Positions 9,060 to 16,905 are shown, numbered from the stretch's first letter. The stretch is DNA of 64,000 bases from Saprospiraceae bacterium (GCA_022841345.1 JALHRR010000028.1:1-64000); one strand, 5' to 3'. Notes: a model not told the origin generated them from the letters alone. Program-made: numbers and translations.

Positions 9060-9245
9060 TATTGAAAATTTGAGTTTGTGTCAAAATCTGCTCAACAATA
9101 CATATACGAAGTACTGGGATAAATATCACAGATGGACAGCTACAATGATGCAATTGCAAATGCTGGTATCCAAGTGTTACGCTTTGAGTGAGATTTTTGT
9201 GGTACACTTTACAGGAGATATATACTAAGAAAGAAAAGCTTTGAT

Positions 9246-9339
9246 GGGGGTCGACATAAGCCGGAATGTCAAGTAAAATGAAAGGCGGAAATTCAGAAAT
9301 ATAGATTCCGGAAAGGGGGTCAATATAGACCGGAATATT
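9246..9339 (+). repeat. Pair of GGGGGTC...CCGGAAT repeats, possible IS21-type end remnant
   Basis: Two related 25-bp direct repeats at 9246-9270 and 9315-9339 share GGGGGTC, an A/T core and CCGGAAT (about 19 of 25 positions), with 44 bp between them. Tandem repeats of the form GGTCAATnnnnnCCGGAAT are, from memory, typical of the ends of IS21-family elements in Bacteroidota. No istA or istB gene is present, so this would be a remnant end. It marks the left boundary of the accessory island. Confidence 0.4.
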
Positions 9340-9351
9340 GTTTTGTTAACT

Positions 9352-9843
9352 TTATTGAAGTCCAAGCTTCTTACGAATATCACCATCTGAATCTTTGGTC
9401 GATATCTTCGCTAAATATTCAAAATAGGATTGATAATTAGGATTAGATCTCTCTTTTCGCTGTTCAAGTATATAGTCGCGAAAAATATTCCAGGACGTAA
9501 TCACATTCTGTCCTAAAAAGGGTAATATAAATGATTTTTTTATTGTCTCTGAATAAATTAAAAGTCCAAGATTGTCATAAAAATGAGCCACACTGTTAAT
9601 GGTGTACTTGTCCTCTTCGCTCAGTGAAGAGTAACTTTTTGTCTCAGTTAATATATCTTTTGCGAGTTTGAAATCCTTCTTGAAATCTTTACTTCTAAAT
9701 TCACGCAGAAAGTCAATTCCAATTGGCAATCTATTTGCGGTCCTAGCAAGAAGTATTTGCGATATTGTGAGCACAACGCTAATTATAAGAGCAGTTATTG
9801 AAAGCAATAACGTTATCCATTCATTTGGTGAAAAACTAGACAT
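9352..9843 (-). CDS. Unknown membrane-anchored protein (DUF4760-like)
   Basis: 163 residues. One N-terminal membrane helix (about 8-32, ITLLLSITALIISVVLTISQ) is followed by a soluble helical part. The stretch with a long helix, SVAHFYDNLGLLIY, and later FLGQNVITSWNIFRDYI resembles the loosely defined DUF4760 family, whose function is unknown. The gene is last in the leftward series and separated by 258 bp from the next gene, so it probably has its own promoter, though none is recognised. Such single-helix proteins occur in defence islands, but nothing in the sequence gives a function. Confidence 0.6.
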   Translation of the reverse strand: MSSFSPNEWITLLLSITALIISVVLTISQILLARTANRLPIGIDFLREFRSKDFKKDFKLAKDILTETKSYSSLSEEDKYTINSVAHFYDNLGLLIYSETIKKSFILPFLGQNVITSWNIFRDYILEQRKERSNPNYQSYFEYLAKISTKDSDGDIRKKLGLQ

Positions 9844-10101
9844 GTTACTGGAGTTTAAATTAATTATTATCGGTTTGAGTTTTAGTGCTTGAGTTGAAAT
9901 AGAAGCACAAATGTCAACATTCCACCAAATTTAATAAAATGCTTCTGGTAACCTTTTGAATTTGACTTGTCAATTTGATTTATCCAACAATATCAATAAC
10001 GAGAAACCCAAATAATAATATGCCAATGTCGTATGTTTCGCTAAATGGCGCTCACATGGTTTGTGTGCGAACACCCTAAAACTTAGTTATTATAGTCAGA
10101 T

Positions 10102-10581
10102 TTAATTCTTAATAATTGGGATAACACTCCTTATGAATAACCAAGTTGCCGTTAACACAGCTAAACTTAAAAAAAATGAAATATGCCTCTTATACGCTTC
10201 ACTCTTAATCAATGGAACCCCTTCGAATTTATAAGAATAGAAATAGCCCTGCAAATAAACAAATAAACCAAACATAGATATTAAATAAATTAATTTTACC
10301 TTCCAATCATTTGAAGTTTCTGAAAGATAATTCAAAAATCCTAATAAAACTATCCATCTTAGAAAATTAAACCATTTTGGAACGTAATTTAATGCAGTCT
10401 TATCAAGCCAATGGATCCATTTCAATTCTGTCTTTCGGGCATTAAAATCTATTTTTTTTTGTTCTGTCGTAACCAAGTGGCTTTCCAATTCCTCTAAATT
10501 AGAAAAATCAATTTTATTCCTATTGAGGTAATTGATAAGTTTTACTTTTTGCTTATCGTCTCCGGTCAATTCTATTTTCAT
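10102..10581 (-). CDS. Unknown protein with C-terminal membrane helices
   Basis: 159 residues, not recognised. The first 75 residues are charged and hydrophilic (MKIELTGDDKQKVKLINYL...). The C-terminal half has three hydrophobic segments: about 92-105 (FLRWIVLLGFLNYL), 115-132 (LIYLISMFGLFVYLQGYF) and 136-158 ending in FIRSVIPIIKN. The soluble head plus membrane tail would suit a membrane-anchored regulator or pore-like effector, but this is inference. The gene lies 109 bp downstream of the TIR gene on the same strand. It could be an accessory gene of the island or a passenger. Confidence 0.55.
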   Translation of the reverse strand: MKIELTGDDKQKVKLINYLNRNKIDFSNLEELESHLVTTEQKKIDFNARKTELKWIHWLDKTALNYVPKWFNFLRWIVLLGFLNYLSETSNDWKVKLIYLISMFGLFVYLQGYFYSYKFEGVPLIKSEAYKRHISFFLSLAVLTATWLFIRSVIPIIKN

Positions 10582-10690
10582 ATTTTTAAATTATTCTGAC
10601 TCAATGCCGACATTTAAGGAGAACGACTCTTAATCATTGTCTTTTAATTGTTGGCCTTCAGAGCCCACCACTAAAAGAATTCAACTTTCT

Positions 10691-11386
10691 TTAATTTATA
10701 ACTTCAGGACTTACCAATTCAGCCAACTTTGCAGCAACAACTTCCATTGTATCTTCAATTGTACTTAAACCACTTCGTGAACCTAATAGTGGACTCACTT
10801 CGCGTAATTCTTCAAAAGTTGTATTGTGAACAATTGGAACAAGTAAATCACGAGCAAGTAAAGCAGAAAGTTCTTTATCTGCTATCCCTTCTCCTTTTAC
10901 ACGTTTGAGAAAACATGGAGTAACCAAAACGATGCCAATTCTTGATTTTGCCAATCCTTTATCGATTTCTCGGAGCAATGATGAGCCTAATAATACATCT
11001 TTTTCACTAAACCAGACAGCGACACCTTTTGATTCTAATAAATCGTGCAACTCCTTAGCTACATTTTGACGGTCATCCCAAGCATGACAAAGAAAAACAT
11101 CTCGCAAGTCGGGTAAATTAGAACGCTTCTCAATATTTTCACGAACAGGTGTAAGAGTTCGAATTTCTGATGGTGTATAGTATATAGTAGAACCAGCTGA
11201 AGACCATCGTGCTTTACTTCTAGATTGGCCGCCACTATTGTTCCTACTTACTGAACTAATTGAGGGTTGAGAATAAGACGGATATGGGTTGTAACTTCGA
11301 TAGCTACCTCTTCCTCCGCATTCTGGACAGTTGTCTCTTGCACTTACTGTGCGATGACCATACACTGGCGCTGTACATCTTGCCAT
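10691..11386 (-). CDS. TIR-domain protein with N-terminal Cys/His motif
   Basis: 231 residues. Residues 1-25 (C4, H11, and CPEC at 20-23) could bind zinc. A Ser/Tyr/Asn-rich linker reaches about 90, and a TIR domain spans about 94-225. It begins RDVFLCHAWDDR, has the BB-loop/alpha-C region GVAVWFSEKDVLLG at 121-134 and the strand RIGIVLVTPCFLKR. Bacterial TIR domains often hydrolyse NAD and act as abortive-infection effectors, or make signalling nucleotides. Where many active bacterial TIRs have W(F/Y)DExEL this protein has WFSEKDV, so the usual catalytic glutamate is Glu128 shifted by two or replaced by Asp130. Activity is therefore uncertain. The gene lies 85 bp downstream of the repeat ATPase on the same strand, so a joint system is plausible but not proven. 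Confidence 0.85.
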   Translation of the reverse strand: MARCTAPVYGHRTVSARDNCPECGGRGSYRSYNPYPSYSQPSISSVSRNNSGGQSRSKARWSSAGSTIYYTPSEIRTLTPVRENIEKRSNLPDLRDVFLCHAWDDRQNVAKELHDLLESKGVAVWFSEKDVLLGSSLLREIDKGLAKSRIGIVLVTPCFLKRVKGEGIADKELSALLARDLLVPIVHNTTFEELREVSPLLGSRSGLSTIEDTMEVVAAKLAELVSPEVIN

Positions 11387-11471
11387 AATTTTATACTATT
11401 TTATTCAGGTTTCATATTTGATATTCAACAATATTATTAATCAATGTTCTGCTAATGTGATGTAAGATCTT

Positions 11472-14210
11472 TTATTTCAATTCAATCATACTTATTATCT
11501 CATCAACAGTCTCCTTGATTTCAGCACCAGCTTTCTCATATTCTCCCGGGAGATCATCCTTCATAAAATAGGCTAAAACAAAATAGAGAGGTCTGAAATG
11601 AAGGTTAAACTTTGAGTCTTCGTCATTGAATAATTTCAATAAAAAGTTTGACTGCTTAATTTTAATGAGTTTGATAATAAGACTTGTCCCCATTTCCAGA
11701 AAATCCGTCTGTTCATAGAAAGTATCATTTTGAAATAATTCTTCTGAATATGCCAATGCTTTTTTCAATTCAAATTTTTCAATAAGTAAATATACATAGT
11801 TAAAAAAAGCCAACTGATCTCCTTTTTCTATTGCCATCAAATAATATTGTTCTGCTTTCTCTTTTTCATTCATTTCTTCATCATATAGTAAAGCAAGATT
11901 ATTTAAAGCTCGATCATACCCATGTTCAATTGCCAGTAAATAATATTGCTCTGCTTTTTGTTGGTCTCGTCTCTCTTCTTTGTAATAGACGGCAAGATTA
12001 AATATAGCTTCAACATTTCCTTTTTCAACTGCCATTAAATAATATTGCTCTGCTTTTTCTAAGTCCTTAATTTCATTTTTGTAAAGGTTGGCAAGATTAT
12101 TCAAAGATCCAACATCACCATTTTTAATTGCCATTAAATAATATAGCTCTGCCTTTTGTATGTCATTACTGTCAATTAAGTAAAGGTTGGCAAGATTAAA
12201 CATAGCTTCAACACTTCCCTTTTCAACTGCCTTTAAATAAAATTGCTTTGCTTTTTCTATGTTCTTCATCTCATTTTTATAAAGATTGGCAAGATTATTC
12301 ATTGCTTCAGTATCACCTTTTTCAATTGCCAATAGGTAATACTGCTCTGCTTTCACATTGTCACCTATCTTATCTTTATAAAAGAAAGCAAGATTAAACA
12401 TGGCATCAATATTTCCTTTTTCTACTGCCTTTAAATAATATTGCTCTGCTTTTTCTATGTCGTTGCTATCATTTAAGTAAAGGTTGGCTAGATTATTTAA
12501 AGCTCCAACATGACCCTTTTCAATTGCCATCAAAAAATATTGCTCTGCCTTTTCTTTGTCTCCTCTCTTTTCTATGAAAAGTATTGCGAGATTATACATC
12601 GCTTTACCATCCCCCTTTTCAATTGCCTTTAAATAATATTGCTTTGCTTTGTCTAATTCTTGTGAATGAAGATGAAATAGCACACCTAATCTAAACTCAG
12701 CATCTTTTTCATTTTTTTCTAATGCAAGCATCATCAGACTTTCTGCTTTGAAAATATCTCCAGCTTCGATAGCTTGTTTAGCTGATTTTGTATAGAATTC
12801 CGGATCAGGTTCACTTATTTTATATGGTTTAAAGTCCTCTGCCCAAGATTGTGTCCCGCTTTTGGCTAGGTACGCGTATGCATTTTCAAACAATTCATTT
12901 TTTAATTCACTACTTAAACCAGGCTGTACTGATAGAGCAAGCGTTTTGTAATATGCTGCCTGATGCTCATAATTCCCTCTTCGTAATGCATGAATATGCT
13001 TACCAGTAAGTTCAATCAAATCATTACTACTTATACACCAGTTTTCAATAAACTTAATCAACCACAATATTTTTTCTTTAGAATTTTGTCTACCGTGTCG
13101 CATCAGGTACCAGATATTAAAAAAGCGCTCCGGTATAAAATACAGTTTTCTTTTTTCTCCTTTTGATGCAATGAGCTGACTTTGTTCCATTTGCTTTAGT
13201 TGGGCTGAAATCTGATTGCTTGCCATGCCATCCCTGGAAAGTCTACTAAGCTTCAACACCTCACCCGAAGAAACAGGCTCCCATGCTCTTGCAATGGCAT
13301 CCATAATTTTTTGTTGTTGGGGCTTGAGTGAATCCAGACGATGTTTGTACCAATCTCCCACACGATCTAATAGGAGTTCTAAATCCTTAAATACGCCTCC
13401 TTCATTTACATCTAATAAAATTTCAAATAAAAGGATCATTGTCCGTGGCACCCCTCCGCTAATTCTTCGAAAGACTTCTATTCTTTCCGGGCTCTCGTTC
13501 AGTACTGCTTTTATTTTTTCATCAGTCTGATAATGTTGGGCAAGAGAAATCATAAGATCCTTTGCCTCGTCCTTAGTTAAAGGATCTAGTTTTACTTCAC
13601 TAAAGAATTCAAAAAATGGTTTGTCATAACTAAAAGTATGCTCCAGCATATGTGTTGATGCTCCAATTAATTGGATATGATCAGTAGTCATCAGGATTTC
13701 ACGCAATCTTTTATTCTCTAAGTCAGATAACTTATTGAAAAGATCTCCGATATTATCGATGAGAAGTAAGATTCTCTTATTTTTTTGCTTTAGAACCATT
13801 ACAATTTCATCAAACATAAGTCTTTCGAAATCATCATACTTTTCAAGATTTATCATTCTGTCAACAAGCCCTGCAAGGGACTTGTCGCCTTTTTCCAGAA
13901 AGAGTCCGATTTCCTCCCACACATCAGGTAAGCTGCTCAAATTATACTGCTCTTCTGAAAACCTGATCGGAATTATTCTTTTACTTAACTCCACTGAATC
14001 TTCTATCTCATACTTTATTCTGAGCATTAAAGTGGTTTTACCCATTCCCCGCTGACCAATTATAAGACAATGTTGCAAACTCAAACTTGTAGCATTGACA
14101 AACTTCATGATACGACTAAATGCCTCTTTCCTGATGGCAAAAGTGTCAATCAGGAGTTCTTTAGATTCTTCCGAAGGGTTGAAGATTCTTTTTTGTTTTA
14201 TTTCCACCAT
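11472..14210 (-). CDS. STAND-like ATPase with Sel1/TPR-like repeats
   Basis: 912 residues. The N-terminal P-loop NTPase (about 30-270) has Walker A GQRGMGKTT at 52-60 and Walker B RILLLIDN ending in D152-N153. The second position is Asn rather than the usual acidic residue. A sensor-like LIGAST follows at 181-186, then SGGVPRTMILLFE near 251. A winged-helix region (about 290-375) resembles ORC/STAND ATPases. Residues 535-798 are eight contiguous 33-residue repeats of the type AxxNLAxLYxxxxxDxxKAEQYYLxAIEKGD, with degenerate copies on either side. The layout of ATPase switch plus repeat sensor is that of STAND proteins that detect a ligand through the repeats. The start overlaps the end of the upstream ATPase by 13 bp, so the two are co-expressed and possibly form one complex. 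The trigger is unknown. Confidence 0.8.
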   Translation of the reverse strand: MVEIKQKRIFNPSEESKELLIDTFAIRKEAFSRIMKFVNATSLSLQHCLIIGQRGMGKTTLMLRIKYEIEDSVELSKRIIPIRFSEEQYNLSSLPDVWEEIGLFLEKGDKSLAGLVDRMINLEKYDDFERLMFDEIVMVLKQKNKRILLLIDNIGDLFNKLSDLENKRLREILMTTDHIQLIGASTHMLEHTFSYDKPFFEFFSEVKLDPLTKDEAKDLMISLAQHYQTDEKIKAVLNESPERIEVFRRISGGVPRTMILLFEILLDVNEGGVFKDLELLLDRVGDWYKHRLDSLKPQQQKIMDAIARAWEPVSSGEVLKLSRLSRDGMASNQISAQLKQMEQSQLIASKGEKRKLYFIPERFFNIWYLMRHGRQNSKEKILWLIKFIENWCISSNDLIELTGKHIHALRRGNYEHQAAYYKTLALSVQPGLSSELKNELFENAYAYLAKSGTQSWAEDFKPYKISEPDPEFYTKSAKQAIEAGDIFKAESLMMLALEKNEKDAEFRLGVLFHLHSQELDKAKQYYLKAIEKGDGKAMYNLAILFIEKRGDKEKAEQYFLMAIEKGHVGALNNLANLYLNDSNDIEKAEQYYLKAVEKGNIDAMFNLAFFYKDKIGDNVKAEQYYLLAIEKGDTEAMNNLANLYKNEMKNIEKAKQFYLKAVEKGSVEAMFNLANLYLIDSNDIQKAELYYLMAIKNGDVGSLNNLANLYKNEIKDLEKAEQYYLMAVEKGNVEAIFNLAVYYKEERRDQQKAEQYYLLAIEHGYDRALNNLALLYDEEMNEKEKAEQYYLMAIEKGDQLAFFNYVYLLIEKFELKKALAYSEELFQNDTFYEQTDFLEMGTSLIIKLIKIKQSNFLLKLFNDEDSKFNLHFRPLYFVLAYFMKDDLPGEYEKAGAEIKETVDEIISMIELK
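11817..12608 (-). repeat. Eight 99-bp coding repeats in the STAND-like ATPase
   Basis: Units of exactly 33 codons starting at residues 535, 568, 601, 634, 667, 700, 733 and 766. From residue 568, units with LNNLA/MNNLA alternate with units with MFNLA/IFNLA, giving a higher-order period of 66 codons (198 bp). Tandem duplication of pairs is the simplest explanation. Confidence 0.85.
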
Positions 14211-15358
14211 TGCATTAATATTGGAGAGTAAAATTTGTAATTCTCATCAACTTCTTTAACAATATATCCGTCATGCATTAATACGTCTATAATTTCCTCC
14301 ATGTCATTTCTAACACCGAACTTCTCACAAATATTCAATATCTCAGCATAGCTGAGTTGAAATCTTGATTTCATTGTCAAAAGTATTTCGTGTACTGCAT
14401 GTAATTTTTCTGTGTCTTTGAATACGCGCATTAATCTGGATTTGAAATGTTCAAAGTATATGTTTCCATTCTTTACTACATTATCAAATGCCAAATCAAT
14501 ATCCTTCACTTCCGGGCTTAAAGATTCTATTTCACTCAACTCTCTGATCAATAATTGAAAATAAAAAGGTATCCACCATTTGATCTTATTTAATATATAC
14601 TCTATGATCGCAGCATTTAAAACAACTCCTTCCATTTCGTCTCCATATAATTGGTGAATCAAATCGACAGATTCAGCTTCTGTTAAGGGTGGAATTTGAA
14701 TTTCTGAAAGGTCATTCACTTTATCAGTTCCGGAAATTTTTCTAACAGCAGTGTAAAGCCCTATTGAACCGGAATAAATAACTGACAATTTGGATTTAAA
14801 ACCTGGATTAAGTCGCATAGCCCGACATTGACTCAAAAACAATAAAGCATCAGGTATGCTATGATTTTCACTGATATTCTCAATAGTGATCGGAAATTCA
14901 TCGATCATGAGTAGAATCCTTTTCTCACCAAGATCAATTTGGTTTAAAAATTCGCAAAGTAGGTCATGATAGGATTTGCTATTATTTGCTTTTATATCAA
15001 CACTTAATGGCCCTAATTTTATCGAACTAAACTGGCCGGCCCAACCCTTAAGCGATTCCTTAATTGTTTTTTCAAATTTCCCAAATTTCTCAATCTTGTC
15101 TGTATCCAGGAGATTTTGCAGCACAGCTTTGAAAAAATCCTCCCCGGATGAAAGAGCTTCTGTATCAATGTAAACTGCATAAAACCTTTCATCTGGCCTG
15201 TCAACAAAATCTAACAAAATTGATGATTTACCGGTACGCCTTGGTGCTGTAATTAATAGGTTTTCATTACCCAGTAGTCTATCCAGAATTTTATCTCTAA
15301 TTTTCTGTCTCTGGTAAAACTGGTTTCCTCTTGCTATTGATCCAACTATTGTTCTCAT
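14198..15358 (-). CDS. AAA-type ATPase of the MCM-like/archaeal-ATPase kind
   Basis: 386 residues. Walker A is APRRTGKSS at 38-46 with Ala in place of the first Gly, a variant common in this group of restriction- and defence-associated ATPases. Walker B is RILLMIDEFP with D153-E154, and the sensor strand is SVIYSGSIGL near 192-201. An arginine-containing lid and a C-terminal winged helix (about 310-386, ending YKFYSPILMQWWK) follow. It begins the operon with the STAND-like gene and overlaps it by 13 bp. The start ATG at 15358 is 20-odd nt downstream of a strong predicted promoter buried in TTGCAA repeats. Such ATPase pairs appear in Bacteroidota but I know no assigned function. A role in sensing or switching is inferred from the architecture. 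Confidence 0.8.
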   Translation of the reverse strand: MRTIVGSIARGNQFYQRQKIRDKILDRLLGNENLLITAPRRTGKSSILLDFVDRPDERFYAVYIDTEALSSGEDFFKAVLQNLLDTDKIEKFGKFEKTIKESLKGWAGQFSSIKLGPLSVDIKANNSKSYHDLLCEFLNQIDLGEKRILLMIDEFPITIENISENHSIPDALLFLSQCRAMRLNPGFKSKLSVIYSGSIGLYTAVRKISGTDKVNDLSEIQIPPLTEAESVDLIHQLYGDEMEGVVLNAAIIEYILNKIKWWIPFYFQLLIRELSEIESLSPEVKDIDLAFDNVVKNGNIYFEHFKSRLMRVFKDTEKLHAVHEILLTMKSRFQLSYAEILNICEKFGVRNDMEEIIDVLMHDGYIVKEVDENYKFYSPILMQWWK

Positions 15359-15368
15359 ATCACATCAT

Positions 15369-15442
15369 TTGCAATTAATTTATTGCAAAGATATATTGCA
15401 ATATTTTAATTGCAAAATATTTATGCAAATATTTTATTGCAA
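15369..15442 (-). promoter_or_regulatory. Core promoter embedded in six TTGCAA repeats
   Basis: TTGCAA palindromes start at 15369, 15383, 15396, 15410, 15423 (ATGCAA) and 15437, with a regular 13-14-bp period. On the minus strand the -7 element TATCTTTG lies at 15386-15393. A TTTTG -33 begins exactly 19 bp upstream (15413-15417), so the repeats cover both elements. The start point should be near 15379, about 20 nt before the ATPase ATG. Cooperative binding of a repressor over the promoter is the natural reading. Confidence 0.7.
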
Positions 15443-15483
15443 GGATGAAGATAAATTCTAACTCATAATCTCTTTAGACCACA

Positions 15484-15798
15484 TTACTGTTCAATATTCA
15501 AGTTCAAATTTGGTAATTCTACCTGAAATTTCACTTTCGCTTTCAAGGCTGTAAAAACTCTCAACAAAGTATCCATTGTAACATTGCTGGCATTACTTTC
15601 AAGTCTTGAAATCTGAGCTTTCTGAACACCAATAAGTTTTCCCAATTCTTCCTGTGTCAAATTTCTTTCTTTGCGAGTTTGCTTGATGGCTTTGCCAATT
15701 AAGTCCATTTGAAGTTCATACTCAAATATATCCCGGTCGGGTGTTCCTTTTTTTCCGATAAGTGTATCCTGAACTTCATCTAATGTGTATGATTTCAT
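15484..15798 (-). CDS. HigA-like XRE-family repressor (orphan antitoxin)
   Basis: 104 residues. An N-terminal helical segment precedes a Cro/C1-type helix-turn-helix at about 36-85 (IGKAIKQTRKERNLTQEELG, then GVQKAQISRLESNASNVTMDTLLRV). The C-terminal tail KAKVKFQVELP is of the kind that binds toxin in HigA antitoxins. No RelE/HigB toxin frame lies on either side, so the gene is an orphan by position. It lies 125 bp upstream of the ATPase operon on the same strand and has a 24-bp perfect palindrome in its own promoter, as expected for autoregulation. It might also control the ATPase operon. Confidence 0.8.
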   Translation of the reverse strand: MKSYTLDEVQDTLIGKKGTPDRDIFEYELQMDLIGKAIKQTRKERNLTQEELGKLIGVQKAQISRLESNASNVTMDTLLRVFTALKAKVKFQVELPNLNLNIEQ

Positions 15799-15827
15799 TT
15801 TATCCTTTCTCTATTGATATTACTGAT

Positions 15828-15861
15828 CAAAAATAATAAAGTTTCGTTATAACGAAACTTT
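15828..15861 (-). promoter_or_regulatory. XRE gene promoter and 24-bp operator palindrome
   Basis: CAAAAATA at 15828-15835 is a minus-strand -7 element (TATTTTTG), 30 nt before the XRE start. Immediately upstream, 15838-15861 is a perfect palindrome with half-site AAAGTTTCGTTA. It covers the spacer and -33 region, where repressor binding would block transcription. Confidence 0.7.
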
Positions 15862-16098
15862 CATTTTGAAATTATTGAAGCTCATATATCCCACCCCCCC
15901 CGGCATAGCGATGTGTAGGGGTACCCAAAGGGTAGTCCAAGAGCCGAAGGCTCGCGGACCGAGCGAACAGCGAGCCCCGAAACGTAGCGCCGTCCTGCCC
16001 CAAAAATACGCAACACACATAATAATAACGCAGGGCGGATGCCCATCATCTTTTACAAAAGGATAAGAATATTAAAATGCGACAGTCTCGGCATGGAT
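15862..16098. repeat. GC-rich repeat-bearing intergenic stretch
   Basis: Contains an 8-nt C run at 15894-15901 and a hairpin with GTCC...GAGCCGAAGGCTC...GGAC (about 15935-15960). It also holds a 31-bp segment at 15959-15989 identical to 62286-62316. Base composition is much more GC-rich than its surroundings. It marks the right edge of the accessory island. No coding capacity is recognised. Confidence 0.6.
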
Positions 16099-16884
16099 CT
16101 ACTTCCGCTCCTCCCCCTTTGCCTGATTCCACAGTGCGTCCATCTCGTCGAGGCTCATGTCTGTAAGTGATTTGGGGGCGTGTTTTTCGATGTATTCGAA
16201 GCGGCGTTTGAATTTTTGATTGATGCGCTCGAGGGCGGTTTCGGCATCAATGTTTTCGAAGCGGGCAAAATTGATCAGGGAAAAGAAGACATCTCCCAGT
16301 TCTTCTTCCCGCTTTTCAGGGGAGAATGAACCATCCAAAGCCTCCCGCAATTCGCCTATTTCTTCCATTACTTTTTCCCAAACCTGATCCTTGTGATCCC
16401 ATTCAAAACCTACCTGAGCAGTTTTTTCCTGCATCCGTTGCGCTTTGATCATAGCAGGAAGGGAATTGGGAACTCCGGAAAGCACTGATTTTTTTCCTTC
16501 CTTCAGCTTGATTTGCTCCCAGTTTTGCTTGACATCTTCTTCTCCGTTGACTTTCACATCTCCATATATATGTGGGTGGCGGTTGATCAGTTTTTCGCAG
16601 ATGGCATTCAGGGAATCGGCCATTTCAAAGTCTCCGGTCTCACTTCCAATCTTCGCATAAAATGCCATATGGAGCATCAGGTCTCCAATCTCTTCTTTTA
16701 TGCCAGCTGTGTCTTTGTTCAGAATGGCATCGGCGAGTTCGTAGGTTTCTTCGATGGTGAGGTGACGCAGTGTTTCAAATGTTTGCTTTTTATCCCAGGG
16801 ACATTCAGCTCTCAATCGGTCCATGATTTCCAGCAAACGGGCGAAAGCCACGGCTGGAGCAAGATATTTTTCAGGAATGTCCAT
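16099..16884 (-). CDS. mazG: Nucleoside triphosphate pyrophosphohydrolase MazG
   Basis: 261 residues, the full two-domain MazG length. It hydrolyses nucleoside triphosphates to monophosphate and pyrophosphate, a house-cleaning role. The first domain has LRAECPWDKKQTFETLRH, then TIEETYELADAI and EEIGDLMLHMAFYAKI, the EExxE/ExxD metal-binding pattern. The second domain repeats it with EEIGELREAL and EELGDVFFSLINFARF. The gene follows ribA by 21 bp on the same strand and is probably co-transcribed. Confidence 0.95.
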   Translation of the reverse strand: MDIPEKYLAPAVAFARLLEIMDRLRAECPWDKKQTFETLRHLTIEETYELADAILNKDTAGIKEEIGDLMLHMAFYAKIGSETGDFEMADSLNAICEKLINRHPHIYGDVKVNGEEDVKQNWEQIKLKEGKKSVLSGVPNSLPAMIKAQRMQEKTAQVGFEWDHKDQVWEKVMEEIGELREALDGSFSPEKREEELGDVFFSLINFARFENIDAETALERINQKFKRRFEYIEKHAPKSLTDMSLDEMDALWNQAKGEERK

Positions 16885-16905
16885 GGTATTATATTTTGAA
16901 GGTCA

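Noticed and set aside
9981-10101. Possible attC/integron site in the gap with GCGCTCACATGG and GTGTGCGAAC
   Set aside because: Pairing is short and irregular, no core GTTRRRY pair is convincing, and no integrase gene is present.
13216-13530. Plus-strand frames inside the ATPase genes
   Set aside because: Antisense shadows of clearly identified ATPase coding sequence.
15369-15442. TTGCAA repeats as a CRISPR array or plasmid-type iterons of an origin
   Set aside because: Units are 6 bp with 7-8-bp spacers, far too short for CRISPR. There is no replication gene nearby, and they coincide with a promoter, so an operator is more likely.
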